64,000 nucleotides of DNA from Anaspis maculata. Lineage: Eukaryota > Arthropoda > Insecta > Coleoptera > Scraptiidae. Location of the stretch: the NCBI GenBank assembly GCA_949128115.1, contig OX421967.1, positions 21,530,635-21,594,634 of the forward strand, given 5' to 3'. This document shows positions 1 through 10,500 of this stretch, one piece after another. Each line of letters begins with the position of its first letter. The first letter of the stretch is position 1. Under the pieces are notes generated by a model that saw only the letters and a program-made list of their open reading frames with translations, did no database searches and had not been told where the DNA came from. A program made the position numbers and the translations under genes.

Positions 1-478
1 GAAATAGGTACCTTGCAGTTTTCATTGTCACTTTGTATGCTTGTTGCCGAGACCACCCTTACCAACCCCAATCTGGAAGTGAGACATCGGCGCAAATCGT
101 GTAGGCACCTTATACAGAGTGAAGTAGAAGAAATTTGTTTTCCGAAATGCGCTGGAAGAGGTGAAATTTCGGTAATTGTTGACGACCACTACTTCTCGAC
201 TTCAGCCACCAACTTTTCACGGTAGGTAGACAACACCACAACATCACGTTCGTCGACCGTAGTTTCCTGGGGAAACCACTATTTCCACTATAAAATGCCC
301 CTTCTTTCCATTACTTGTCCTACGACGTAAGTACATGCAAGAAGGAAGCGTCCTATATAGCTGTTTAAGTGGTTGCCTAACTCTTAGAAAATGCTAGTCG
401 AGAAGTAGTCGTCGTTAACAATTACCGAAATTAGTAACTTTCATTATAGTGGTATACCCAACGCTTGCGCCAAATTTT
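1..478. other. No recognisable feature
   Basis: Short open frames only; no repeat edge seen except the foldback beginning at 479. Confidence 0.45.
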
Positions 479-1183
479 GGCGTCAAATACAAAATTTGCG
501 AACAAATGCTACAAAATCGCAAGAAAAACCGCCACAAAGTTGAAAAATACGCGCCGCAGCGAACAGGGTAATAGGCTAGAGGTTAATACACACTAGTGAT
601 TACTTATTTTTCATCAAAAAGTCCGCATTGTTCATTAAATTATAAATAACTGCGTTTTACATTGATCGGATGTGCGTACGCAACCCATAATGCAACCCCC
701 ACCAACTCTATTTTCAGTTTGACAAGCAACGGCCGTGACTTTCCGCTGCTGTCTGCTGTCAACGTCAACTATTTATTTGCCATTTTGAAGTTCGCTCCGA
801 GTGTCGTACACGTTTGTGAACAAGTGGGCCGCTATTCTTGAATCGTGTGAGAAAAGTCCCTGGGAGTAAAATACATTCAGCAGTACACTGATGTAGCGAG
901 TGTTGCCTGAAATCGTGGTTTTTAGGCAACTTTCGCTAGTCAAACTGAAAATAGAGTTGTTGGGGGTTGCATTATGGGTTGCGTACGCACATCCGATCAA
1001 TGTAAAACGCAGTTATTTATAATTTAATAAACAATGCGGACTTTTTGATGAAAAATGAGTAATCACTAGTGTGTATTAACCTCTAGCCTATTACCCTGTT
1101 CGCTGCGGCGCGTATTTTTCAACTCTATGGCGGTTTTTCACGCCATTTTCTAGCATTTGTTCGCAAATTTTGTATTTGACGCC
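479..1183. mobile_element. Foldback element with ~245-bp inverted arms
   Basis: Arms 479-723 and 939-1183 are near-identical inverted copies (one end GGCGTCAAATACAAAATTTG, inner end CTATTTTCAGTTTGAC). They flank a 215-bp loop. No coding capacity. The loop segment 827-938 recurs at 56522-56635, so part of the loop is itself a repeat. Confidence 0.85.
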
Positions 1184-2140
1184 ATTACTTCAGAAGACGA
1201 GTATGCGCGCTGATGGCGCGCTGGATAATGAAAGGTACTAATGAATCAATTGTTTTTGGAAATATCGTGCTTGCAACTTGATATTCCGACAAACAATAAC
1301 GTTTAAAATTAAACGCGAAGTGGAGATATCGACAAAGCCTGTTAGAGTCAAACTCGGATTCAAAACTATGATCTTCAACGACTTCAACTGCTTTTCCATC
1401 GTGAGTGCCACTTTCAAACTGCCCTTCGTGAAATTGTTGAGAAAAAACAACAGGCAACCACTCATTGAAAACACAAAATCGTTTGATTATGAAAACCGGC
1501 CCCTGATGAATTCCGACAATGACCTCTTCACCCAAGAAACGTTATCATTATCAAGCTCGTTTTTCTGGATTTCCCTCGACTTACGTGACAATCATTTCTT
1601 ATAGCGGTACAGTGATTGTCTTTTTTGACTTTGACTAGTACCTACAGATTTGTTGTCCACATTAATCTGGAACGTTGAAAGTCTCGACGATCTGCAGCAA
1701 CGCGACGAAAAGGTTCGAAATCGAAATTAGAGAATTGCCCACGATGACTTTGTCCAACAGCCATCCAGGTTGCCTCTTCTTGAAGATGGCGACGCAGACG
1801 TAGAATACCTCGACAGTTTATTGGACTTCGTTTTCGGTTGGGGATTGGGGTTGAAATCGGCTTCGCACACGTCCGTCCGTCCGGGGGACTGTTGTTCAGA
1901 AATTGGGAAGATACGCTTAGTTCACCTGGAGGCGTGTCACAGCTCATTTGTCCTGGGTCAAGGTAACGTTGTCCATGAGGAAAATTTATAAGAAATTATA
2001 ATTATTTATAAAGAAATTTATTACAAAATTACCCCTGGGTTCCACAAAAAAGATAATTCGAGATCAGTTAATTCGCGATTTTTGTTGTCAATTTGTAGCT
2101 TTACTGATCAATGGAAATGCTGGTTTATCTGTCAATAATA
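1184..2140. other. No recognisable gene
   Basis: Overlapping short ORFs on both strands (1185-1947) have no recognisable domain and mirror one another in frame. Confidence 0.45.
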
Positions 2141-2274
2141 GGTTTGTTCGCGTCGCATGAACTTTTTGCACTTTCTGCACCCTAGCCAATAGCGTGGGGT
2201 CCCTGGCAGCAGCTGACCAATCACAGAAGTTTGAGTGTAGAAAGTGCAGAAAGTTCATGCGACGCGAACAAACC
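2141..2274. mobile_element. Foldback MITE, 36-bp arms, TA flanks
   Basis: Terminal inverted repeats GGTTTGTTCGCGTCGCATGA... pair between 2141-2176 and 2239-2274. The element is flanked by TA on both sides (aaTA...TAat). The loop contains GCCAATAG and ACCAATCA. Confidence 0.8.
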
Positions 2275-2917
2275 TAATGGAAGGATGATGGGTCTAGTAC
2301 AGATTTCAGGCATTTTTTGTGGTTAATCACCTAGCATTTAGTAGAAAAAAGTTCAGTTAATCTGCAATCAGCCTTGATCGCTGGTACGCTGGTCATCTCT
2401 TTTGTGGAACTGGCGGTACATCTTATTCCCAACATTTTGGGTTGCTGTAAAACAAAGAATACAAAACAACATAATATATAAAACTCTAAAACAGACAAAC
2501 AGAGTAAAACTAAAAGTGGGTAAAATAAATTATCTTTTGTATAAGTGATTCCTTAAAATGTGAATGGAATTTTTCGAAGAATTTTTCAAAGCGCTCGCTG
2601 CGATGATTTTTACTGATTTTGAAGGAAGGCCGAAAGAGTCAATTTTTTTTGGAAAAGATGGTGATTGTTCCACGGGCCCCGACAAATATACCAATGACTT
2701 TTATCTCTTTTAGGCGGTGTGAGTTTTTAAAGAAGGGTATCGTTGGATCATAGATCCCCCCGTCGCCCCGCCCTTAGACCCTGGCAATGCCACTGTCGAT
2801 GAAAAGGCAATGGTAAGATCAACAACACCTTGTCAGACGAAGAACGTTGCAATAAAGAGCTGGAAAACCGAGTGGGAAACGTTTTAAACAATTTATTACA
2901 CCTCGACCTCACTATAA
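2275..2917. other. No recognisable feature
   Basis: AT-rich unique-looking sequence. No ORF, RNA gene or repeat edge was identified. Confidence 0.5.
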
Positions 2918-2919
2918 TA

Positions 2920-3848
2920 CAGGATGTCTCAAAAGAATCGCAATCCGATTCCAAAGCGATAAATGGAATCTACTCAAGAACACAAAAACTATTCAAAACA
3001 ATTTGTGACGTTAATTTTTCAAGATGTGTGTTGTATCGCCTATTGTTCTGTCGTGGGTGTTTTCTGGTAATTGTTCGAGGTGTGTCGAGTGCAAAAGCAG
3101 TGGTGTATGAGATGCGGTTTGTTACTGGATGTAACTACAATATATGGTCATATGTACGCGTGTGTTGTTATGTTACAGGTGTTAATCGGTTGGTGGTAGG
3201 TGCGCGTCTCCCTGCGGTTCGGCTGTTGCGGCTACATGTCACCGGGCTGTCCCACTCCATTTCCCGACGCATACGCAGTCCCTTGGCTGTGGTTGACCTT
3301 GACCGTGAATCACGACACAACAATATGGGGGGCTCCGCCCCCCTCTATTTTCATTATTTCAAGTGATTTTGAGGAATACTGTTTACGAGAGACTAAACAG
3401 TCAAAATTATCAACTACTGGGTGTGCTGTTTCCTGTTTGAGATACAGGGTGAGTCATAAATCACAAAAATCTAGTTTTCTTCAATTATGTCTGTAAATTA
3501 TTCTATTGGTTCCTAAAATAATTCAGGACAAGATTTAACGCTTCTCGTTTCCACAGACAAATTTTTAGTGGCGTTTTTGAAGGAAAATTAATTTTTTGAA
3601 ATTTATAAATCACCTGTATATTGAATAAAAGTTCAGTGCACATCCAGAGTGGTTGATAATTTTTACTGATCAGTATATTACAAACAATTCCCCAAAATCA
3701 CTCATTTTACAAAAATAGAGAGGGGCTAAGTCCCACCCTTTGATCCCTCATATCTTCAAAAATAAACGTCACAAATTCTTTTGGAATTTTTTTTCGTATT
3801 CTTGAGTAGCTTCCATTTATTCGGAATGCAATACTTTTGAGACACCTG
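2920..3848. mobile_element. Non-autonomous mariner/Tc1-type element, ~95-bp TIRs
   Basis: The left end CAGGATGTCTCAAAAGAATC and the right end (complement CAGGTGTCTCAAAAGTATTG) form imperfect TIRs of about 95 bp, and the target TA is duplicated at 2918-2919 and 3849-3850. No transposase frame survives. The right TIR matches the end lying 105 bp downstream of the transposase remnant at 41961-42158. A second element (3445-3616) has inserted into it. Confidence 0.8.
3445..3616. mobile_element. Nested 172-bp MITE
   Basis: Begins CAGGGTGAGTCATAAATCAC and ends ATTTATAAATCACCTG, flanked by TA at 3443-3444 and 3617-3618. It lies inside the 2920-3848 element, so it is younger. A related end without a mate (GGGTGAGTCGGTTAGTCATAAATC) is at about 16033. 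Confidence 0.75.
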
Positions 3849-3850
3849 TA

Positions 3851-4245
3851 TGTATTGGTAAGAAAAATCCACTTGCCTCTCAGACTCGAACCATCTTGTC
3901 TTTGTCAACAAGCTTTCAAACAAAAGAACTTTTTTTCATGTTCATTTAACGTCGGCCTATTTCCGTAACTAACACCGTAACACCGACGTCGGTGAATGCT
4001 TTCTTCCCCATACATGCCTATACCGGAAATTTTGCCGAACCCCTGTGTGTTCCGACGCAGGGTAGGGATTTGTAACGACCACCAACATTGCATGGGGTCG
4101 GCACCATCGTTCATATTATTACATTCCAACTAAATCAAGAAGCTTGTTTTCGGGACGAAAATCCGACCGCTCACAGTGGGAATCGAACCCACGATCCCTG
4201 GCGTGGTAGTATGTAGTATGTACCATCACACCACAAGCTCCTCAA
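3851..4245 (-). mobile_element. SINE-like element with tRNA-derived head
   Basis: On the minus strand, 4242-4163 reads like a tRNA-derived Pol III promoter. A B-box GGTTCGATTCC (complement of 4179-4189) lies downstream of an A-box-like TGGTGTGATGGTA (complement of 4221-4233). A second B-box-like GGTTCGAGTCT is the complement of 3882-3892, so this may be a dimeric SINE or two SINE fragments. The acceptor stem does not pair as in a functional tRNA. Confidence 0.55.
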
Positions 4246-4293
4246 ACAAAGAACTTGTTGTATAACTTTTGTTGTTATTGAACAATACATATA

Positions 4294-5817
4294 CAGGGTG
4301 GTCCATCCTAGCGTAATTATCCCATAGCGGTCTTACCGTTCAAGATAGAGAAAAATATTTAAGAGAAAAGTTATATGGTTTGATGGAACCTATGATCTAA
4401 AATTATTTTCAGCTATACAGGATGTCCCATTTTGACAGGATCAACGAAACGTCAATTTTTTTGAATGGAACACCCTATATTTTCTTGCATTTTCATGTTC
4501 AACTTTTTCAACTGTATTATGCCTGGATTTTTATTTTTCAATTGTGGGGCAGTGCTACCAACTAAAAATCAAAAACTGAAAAAAAATCGCATTTTCACAG
4601 TTTTCTTGAAAAAATCGTAGCGGCCTTGCTTTTCAAAATTAAGAGATGAAGCTTGACATGGTCATAGTCAAGTCAAAGACCAATATCCCAATGTCAAAAA
4701 ATTGCGATTTCTTGATACAAAAAACTTCAAACTTTATAATTTTCAATGTATCATAATTCATTTTTTTTTCAAATGGCATGCTCTTAATTTTATAAGGTTA
4801 TCTGATAAGGTTTTACTAGGGGTACCCTACCCTTAAACTTCATTTTTCTCGAGATAATCGTGAATTTTCACAAAATTTGCCTTTTTTTTTTGGTTTTTTC
4901 CAAAAATTGATTTGGCGGTGATGAATGACAGACAAGCCAAATAGTCCGTAACTCTCAGTTAGTCGGTCTGAATATTGTCGAACAAAGAAAAATGACTTAA
5001 CGCGAGAGGAAATAATTGATATGATATTCTGGTAATAATCCAGATATCCGGGATTCCACTTTGTTTCCTTTTTGCGTTGAAGCCATTTTTTTTGGTTCTA
5101 CAGTATTCAGACTGACTATCTGACAGCTGCGTACTATTTGGCTGACCTGTCATTCATCCCGGCCAATTCAATTTTTGGAAAAACCAAAAAACTAGCAAAT
5201 TTTGTGAAAATTTCCGATTATGTCGAAAAAAATGAAGTTTAAGGGTAGGGTACCCCTAGTATAAATGAAAGAGGATAAAAAAAGCTATCAGATAACGTTA
5301 TAAAATTAGGGGCATGCCATTTGAAAAAAATGAGTTATGATGATACTTTGAAAATTATGAAGTTTGATGTTTTTTTGTGATCGCCCTGTATCAAGAAATT
5401 CCAATTTTTTGACATTGGGATATTGGTCTTTGACTTGACTATCACCATGTCAAGTTTCATCTCTTAGTTTTGAAAAGCAAGGCCGCTACAATTTTTTCAA
5501 GAAAACTGTGAAAATGCGATTTTTTTTAGTTTTTAATTTTTAGTTGGTAGCACTGCCCCACAATTGAAAAACAAAAATCCAGCCATAATCAGTTGAAAAA
5601 GTTGAACATGAAAATGCAAGAAAATGTTCCATGTTCCATGTTACATTCAAAAAAATTGACGTTTCGTTGATCCCGTCAAAATGGGACATCCTGTATAGCT
5701 GAAAATAATTTTAGGTCATAGGTTTCATCAAACCATATAACTTTTCTCTTAAATATTTTTCTCTATCTTGAACGGTAAGACCGCTATGGGATAATTACGC
5801 TAGGATGGACCTGCCTG
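4294..5817. mobile_element. 1.52-kb near-complete palindrome (outer foldback)
   Basis: The left arm starts CAGGGTGGTCCATCCTAGCG and the right arm ends with its imperfect complement. The target TA is present at 4292-4293 and 5818-5819. Arms pair almost to the centre near 5050. Without the inner element (4418-5693) the outer part is 124 + 124 bp, a typical MITE size. Confidence 0.88.
4418..5693. mobile_element. Inner palindrome nested on the axis of the 4294-5817 foldback
   Basis: Starts CAGGATGTCCCATTTTGAC and ends with its complement GTCAAAATGGGACATCCTG. TA lies at 4416-4417 and 5694-5695. The outer flanks meet as TTTTCAGCTA/TAGCTGAAAA, so the inner element sits at the TA on the symmetry axis of the outer one. 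The centre (about 4930-5160) is a weaker hairpin around CCAAATAGT/ACTATTTGG. Confidence 0.82.
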
Positions 5818-5896
5818 TACATAATAAGTATCGATATCAGTTTAATTTCGGTGAAGAACGACTTAAAAGAAGTTTAAATCAATCATTCGGACCCAT

Positions 5897-5936
5897 AATA
5901 ATAATAATAATAATAATACATAATCATAATAATGCA
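5897..5936. repeat. (ATA/TAA)n microsatellite
   Basis: About eight ATA units followed by imperfect CATAAT units. Confidence 0.9.
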
Positions 5937-5939
5937 TTA

Positions 5940-6959
5940 TTCAGGAGTTTAACGATTTCAGTTCTTAATTTTTTCAAGTCTTCGGCTAGTGCGAAAAATT
6001 TGTTTTCATTTTTTTCACCTACAAGAACATGAAAAATTGGCGCGGTTCGTGTCGTTTCCCGCATTTTCACACCAGTCCATTCCATTCACTGACGTATATT
6101 CCATTGATGAAGTCGAAATTGCGGTAGGTAGGTACTTATTATAGCGAGTAGGTACTATAGTCTCATTTCTGGGAGAATGCCGAACAAAAAAGTGAGCATA
6201 CATTTCATTGCCCCAGTTTAAGGCTGTATACGCAGGGTATCAATATTTCCCCCTCAAAAATAAAGATAAAGAGATTATAGAGATTTTGATGGGAATTCCA
6301 TTAAATGTTTGTCCACCTTGTTTCCGTTCGGATATTACCCCACATTTTTTCAGGAGCCCGCAATAGCCCTAAAACACTAGAAAAGTTTCTGAAGGATTAC
6401 TGGGAAATTTTTTGACAAACAAAAAAATTATCAACTATTTTATAATTTTGAGAGACGTAGCAAATTAAGTGCAGAGCCGTTTTTTGAAAAAAGTTGTTGA
6501 CAAAAAAGAGAAAAATATTTTATGTGCAATCGTCCTTTAATGCTGGAGTTGACCTGTTAATTGGTGAATCCAACATAAGGTGAACTGGGTCATTGCTGGG
6601 TGTCGGTCACGAACTGTGTCGGTGAAGCGGGTGAAGTGTCCCGTCACTCCCGTCTTTCTCAAGATCCTCTCTGTTCAAGATTGTGATCCAACTATTCCGA
6701 TCTTCCCCTATGTTTCATCTGTTGCGGTTTTATTTGCCCAGGTTTGGGCAGTTATAATTAATAAAGGATATAGGTCTACATACAAAAAAAGGGGGGGAAG
6801 AAGAGCAAAGAAACTGAAGAAAAGGTACAATAAGGTTGAGGAAATAAAATGCAAGAAGGGTGCAAAAAAAGAAAGGTGGCGGCTATCGACGTATTCACGA
6901 CGACAATCACACTCGTTTGTTTTCCATCTGTCATTGATTTTCATCAGAAATTCTTCAAT
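5940..6959. other. Upstream region without recognised genes
   Basis: AT-rich sequence upstream of the 14-3-3 epsilon promoter. The frame 6580-7095 has a K/R-rich stretch from purine-rich DNA and does not resemble a protein family. Confidence 0.5.
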
Positions 6960-7475
6960 TTTGTCAAATTCTCAGCGCAGCAATAACCAGAATTGCATCC
7001 AAATTCACAGTTGTGCCGCTTTCCGCCTCCGGAAGCCCGCCGTTTGCAGTTTTCCGGTCTTTTTCGTCCACCTTTCGGGGCATAGAAAGCCGTGAAACCG
7101 CAGCAACTGTTTGTTTATCCGCTCACACCTTTCTGCAAACGAGCCGTCTGTCACGGGGAGTTTTCTCGAAAAGTGAATAAATAGCCTCTGCGAGAGTGTC
7201 GGGAAAGTGCTGCGGAGTGGAAATCTGCGAAAAAAAATTGGAACTTGGCGCGTCTGCAGTGACGTCAAGCGTGGCCGGCCGAGCGGCGTCCGAACGCGAG
7301 ATCGGCTAGTGTGGCGGGCGCGGCCATATTGGATTGGCTGATCAGCGACAGCGAGCGGATCGCTACACAGTTAACGCGAAAGTCGTTGGTCCGTTGGTTG
7401 TAATAGGTGTGCGTGAGATTTGGTTTTGGTGCCATCGTCCTTTTGGTGAGGAATTTTATCTGGAATCATCCGAAA
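6960..7475 (+). promoter_or_regulatory. Putative promoter and 5'UTR region of 14-3-3 epsilon
   Basis: Base composition changes from AT-rich to GC/CpG-rich between about 7000 and 8100, centred on coding exon 1. A perfect palindromic CRE/ATF-type site TGACGTCA lies at 7260-7267. Two adjacent reverse CCAAT boxes (ATTGGATTGG) lie at 7328-7337, just after GCGGCCATATT, which resembles a YY1/Pho core. No convincing TATA box is near. The transcription start is not determined; an upstream non-coding exon is possible. Confidence 0.5.
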
Positions 7476-7539
7476 ATGAGCGAAAGGGAGGACAACGTCT
7501 ACAAGGCGAAGCTGGCCGAGCAGGCGGAGCGGTACGATG
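7476..7539 (+). CDS. 14-3-3epsilon: 14-3-3 epsilon coding exon 1
   Basis: It codes for the first 21 residues ([16 protein letters not shown]...RYD) plus one base of codon 22, forming helix 1 and part of the dimer interface. The donor is GATG|GTGAGT at 7540, a strong consensus. The phase-1 base G combines with AA from exon 2 to give Glu22. The upstream in-frame ATG-less leader and the exact family N-terminus support this start rather than the longer open frame that begins at 7407. Confidence 0.96.
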
Positions 7540-10500
7540 GTGAGTGTCTTGGGCCCCCGGCGCCCCCTTTACTGCGTCTTTTCGCCGTCGGAACGGACGC
7601 CCAGCCATGGCCCGCTAGAGACCAGCCATTGCACGCCAACCGCGCTTTGACGTTTCGCGGCGGGTGACGTCTCGGCCTCGCGACGCCCGGGCCCCTCGCG
7701 GATCCAGGCCGGCGCCCCCAGCGCCCCCTCCCCCTTGCGTTTCGGGATTTGTGGGTTTATTGATCTCGGCGCTCTCGTTCGCCTCAGCCTCAGCCGCCAC
7801 CACCACCACATCGTCGTCATTCCACGGCCATGATTCATTGGAACAACGCGTTCCCGTTCCCAACGCGGCCGGCTGTGGAAAGTGACAGGCGCCTCCTAGA
7901 TTTCACGAAAATGCGTTGTTGCTCGCCGCTTCAGTTTTTCTAGCCGACCCCCGCGCGCCGCCCCTCACGAGACACCCACACCGGCCACCGCGCGTCCTCC
8001 GCCTCCCCCTCCCGCCCCTCCGCGCGCAGAGCCCCCCGCCTCCCCCTCCCGCCCCTCCGCGCGCAGAGCCCCCGCTGCACAATCGATAAAAGCGGACCGG
8101 GTGCATTCCGAATGACAAACCTCGTGTCCCTCCCCGTTTCGGGGGGGCTTCGAAATTTTCCACTTTGTCAAAAGTGCCGTCGCTGTCAGATCACTCAGAT
8201 CTCAAAAAAAATCGAAATAAAATGGCGACGCAAGACGCAAGGTTTCTCTTTTGTTTGCTTCACCACCCAACAGCCGCATCCACAGCCACCTACATCAGCA
8301 TCTCGTGATGGAAACGACAGGGTGGCTCAGAAAGAACTTGGACCTTGAAATTTTTCAATGGCATCCAAACTGCGTGTGGGTGAACTAGAAAGTTGCATAA
8401 CTTCTCTCTCAGTTTAATAATCTTTTAGTCATTAGTGAGTATTAGAATATATAAATGGAATTCATTTCCAATTCCAAAAGCACACAACCGTTGCTCTACT
8501 CTCTAAAAACGTGTCAATGCTGCACGCATGACTCATTTTATTTACTTGACCAGCGATTTAAATGCGCCAAGTACGCACAAAAATCGTCTTTTATGTTTAT
8601 TATTCTTTCTTGAACTACCCACTGTGTGTTCGCGCGCGATAATTATTGAATTGAAATAACTGTGATTCAGCAACGTCTGGTTTGATAAAAAAAAATTGAA
8701 TTGTAACTTGATAAGGTTGAAATCGTACTACCTATAACGTCGTGCATAAATTTATAGTTGCTTGATCTTGACGTCCTTCCCAGAGATAACGCCCAAGAAC
8801 GCGTGTCGCTGATTGAGCTCGCTTTCTAGGAATTTACGCTAAATTCTTCAGGGTGAAATTATTGTCGATAGACGAAGAGAGGGTCGACATTCTCCGAATT
8901 CTGAGTAATGTCGAAAACTAATAAACTTATCAGTAAATCTGTGTGTATTAGCTTACTCTGATCTAAGCAAAGTGAGGCAATAGGAGCAGGGTTATCTACT
9001 TATCCTACGATTCCTACGCTGCTTTGGGTCAGGTCTTCTTATTAATTTTTCCTACACAAAACTTCTTTTTTTGGCCACTGTTGAGAAAATACCGAAAACC
9101 TGCATATTTTATATAAAACAGCTGTGAAATTTCACTCTTTTTTTTTTGGTACGCATTATTTGTCACTTTTTTGGTCGCTAGTTGTCAGCCGTCACTTGTT
9201 TTTAATTTTACAGCTTACGTTGCTGTCACTGATTCACTATCACCTTCGAATATTTGTGTTTTAGATTTTTGTGCTATTCGCGGTATTCGTCTGAAAAATG
9301 CGTGTAGTGGTATCTACAGGTGTTCCAGTGGTGTTACAAACTTCAAAGGTAGATAAATTCCCCATTAAAAAATCGTCATGTGTGCCGCGGGACTTCTCAT
9401 CGTGCCATCCTTCCTGCAACGTTTTTGAAGATAATTGAAATCATTGGAAATATTGCCTTTATAATATTATTTTTGTACATACACTATTTGTTTCAATTAT
9501 ACGTAGTAACAAAACTTATTAGTTTGGGAGTATGTACCTATGAGCAATAAGGTCTATGAGCAATAACTGACTAAATGAAATCTGTTTAGTAAGTGCTTTT
9601 TGAATTATTGAAAAGTTCTGGCTTTAACAGCTTATAGCTTGACAGATGACGGATTGTCATAACTTCTACACGTTTTGAATAGAGTTTTCCAAAGGCTTCA
9701 AAATGAGCTATCAAAAATCAAAATCATTCGGTCAAAATTTTCTGTCACTCTTTGACAGTGACATTTTCCGCTGATGATCACGTTGAAAATCTTACTTTCT
9801 CTTTTCTACCGTAAACCCTACGTGCATACCAAATTTGATCGAAATCCGTTCAGTACTTACTTCTCGAGCTATTGATGAACATCGAAGTCTCGGCTTTGAC
9901 AGTATATAGCTTTTGACAGATCACAGATGTGTCATAATTTGCATGTTTTGAGTAGAGTTTTTGAAGAGCTTTAAAAAGATCTGTCAAATGTCAAAATCGT
10001 TACATATGTAAATGTGAGCATCTTCGACAATTATTTTTTCCAGTTTTGGCGGCCGCAATTGTCTGATGTCAACAAAATTTGAACCAAACGTTCCACCCGT
10101 CAGATACCATCTATGCACCAAGTTTGATAAAAATCGTTTGCCAGAGATTTGAAAAAATTGCGAAAAAAAAAACGGACGTTCCTATCTAATTATGTTGTGG
10201 TCACGATATGTTGTGGTACACCCGATAAACGTTCCACAGGCAAAAGCTCATTTTTACGTCTGCACACTACCACACGCATGTTCACAAAGTTGTATTGCAA
10301 TCGATCCAGAAACCTGGGACAAGTCCATTTTTACCTGTTCTCCAAAGAATTTTTTTTTTTTTATTAAAGTTGCACGTCTGATTTCAACCAAAGCTGCACA
10401 TATTCCATCGAGTCCCTGGCGGGTACTCTTGCTGCAGACCAAGTTCGGTTGAAATCCGTTCGATACTTCGAGTTATTAACCCTAAAGTTTTTATTTTGAT

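Noticed and set aside
2830..3366. 178-aa ORF
   Set aside because: It starts outside and runs into the left TIR and interior of a TA-flanked element, with no recognisable motif.
4163..4242. Functional tRNA gene on the minus strand
   Set aside because: A and B boxes are present, but no acceptor stem pairing and no clear anticodon arm; better explained as a SINE head.
7569..8171. Overlapping GC-rich ORFs on both strands after exon 1
   Set aside because: Low-complexity A/G/R/P-rich translations caused by base composition within intron 1.
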